Shown: piece by piece, positions 6,230 through 6,241 of the stretch | Layout: each line of letters starts with the position of its first letter | Position numbering within the stretch: the stretch's first letter is position 1 | NCBI GenBank assembly: GCA_030731175.1 | Contig: JANQUM010000182.1 | Coordinates: 1 to 6,241, forward strand | DNA: 6,241 bases | Origin: Spirosomataceae bacterium | Lineage (GTDB): Bacteria; Bacteroidota; Bacteroidia; Cytophagales; Spirosomataceae | Reading direction: 5' to 3' | Position numbers and translations under genes: made by a program | The notes under the pieces: generated by a model | Databases searched by the model: none | What the model was told of the DNA's origin: nothing | The model's input: the letters and a program-made list of their open reading frames with translations, nothing else

Positions 6230-6241
6230 CCTCCTTAGCTC
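6229..6241 (+). tRNA. 5' end of a tRNA gene cut by the window edge (identity unknown)
   Basis: The last 13 bases read as a canonical tRNA start: a 7-base acceptor strand GCCTCCT, then T8 and A9, then GCTC as the 5' strand of the D stem (positions 10-13). A strong promoter lies just upstream at a typical distance, and no coding frame begins here. The anticodon lies beyond the window, so the amino acid cannot be given. With only 13 bases the call rests on pattern and context; the next bases should begin with A14 and a G-rich D loop. Confidence 0.6.

Noticed and set aside
6101..6241. Terminator hairpin plus leader hairpin considered as ends of a mobile element or an integration site at the tRNA.
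   Set aside because: The two hairpins share no sequence, there is no integrase or target-site duplication, and integration normally uses the tRNA 3' end, which lies outside the window.
1..6241. Possible defence system or other novel multi-gene system.
   Set aside because: All four genes belong to known families with housekeeping-type contexts; the PHP nuclease is a clear PolX relative and not part of a recognisable defence cassette.

Overview
The window looks like an ordinary chromosomal stretch from a Bacteroidota bacterium, probably flavobacterium-like. The reasons are an AT-rich sequence, gene starts without Shine-Dalgarno sequences, two matches to the Bacteroidota -7 promoter element TAnnTTTG, and a long DUF349 repeat protein of the kind typical for that phylum. 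I see no insertion sequence, integrase, CRISPR array, toxin-antitoxin pair or defence locus.

Left part (2-3132, plus strand): an NhaC-family Na+/H+ antiporter gene, whose 5' end probably lies outside the window, overlaps by 4 bases (ATGA) a gene for a PolX-type protein with helix-hairpin-helix and PHP domains. The PHP nuclease motifs are intact, but all three catalytic aspartates of the X-family polymerase centre are replaced, so this looks like a polymerase-dead PolX that keeps its metal-dependent nuclease.

Middle (3121-3916): pdxH (pyridoxamine 5'-phosphate oxidase, vitamin B6 salvage) lies on the minus strand, convergent with polX. The two genes overlap by 12 bases at their 3' ends, and a hairpin with A/T flanks spans both stop codons, apparently a bidirectional terminator. 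A 145-base divergent intergenic region follows, with a plus-strand promoter candidate and two inverted repeats.

Right part (3917-6241): a 727-residue DUF349 protein with an extremely acidic, disordered-looking N-terminus, about five DUF349 units and a charged helical tail. It is closed by a 12-bp perfect stem terminator. The last 75 bases hold a textbook Bacteroidota promoter and, at the very edge, what looks like the first 13 bases of a tRNA gene, preceded by a leader that folds into a hairpin ending on the first tRNA base.

The genes do not form an evident shared pathway: ion homeostasis, DNA repair, cofactor salvage and an uncharacterised repeat protein. The points most worth a second look are the polymerase-dead PolX, the double-stop terminator, the polyanionic DUF349 N-terminus and the pre-tRNA leader hairpin.
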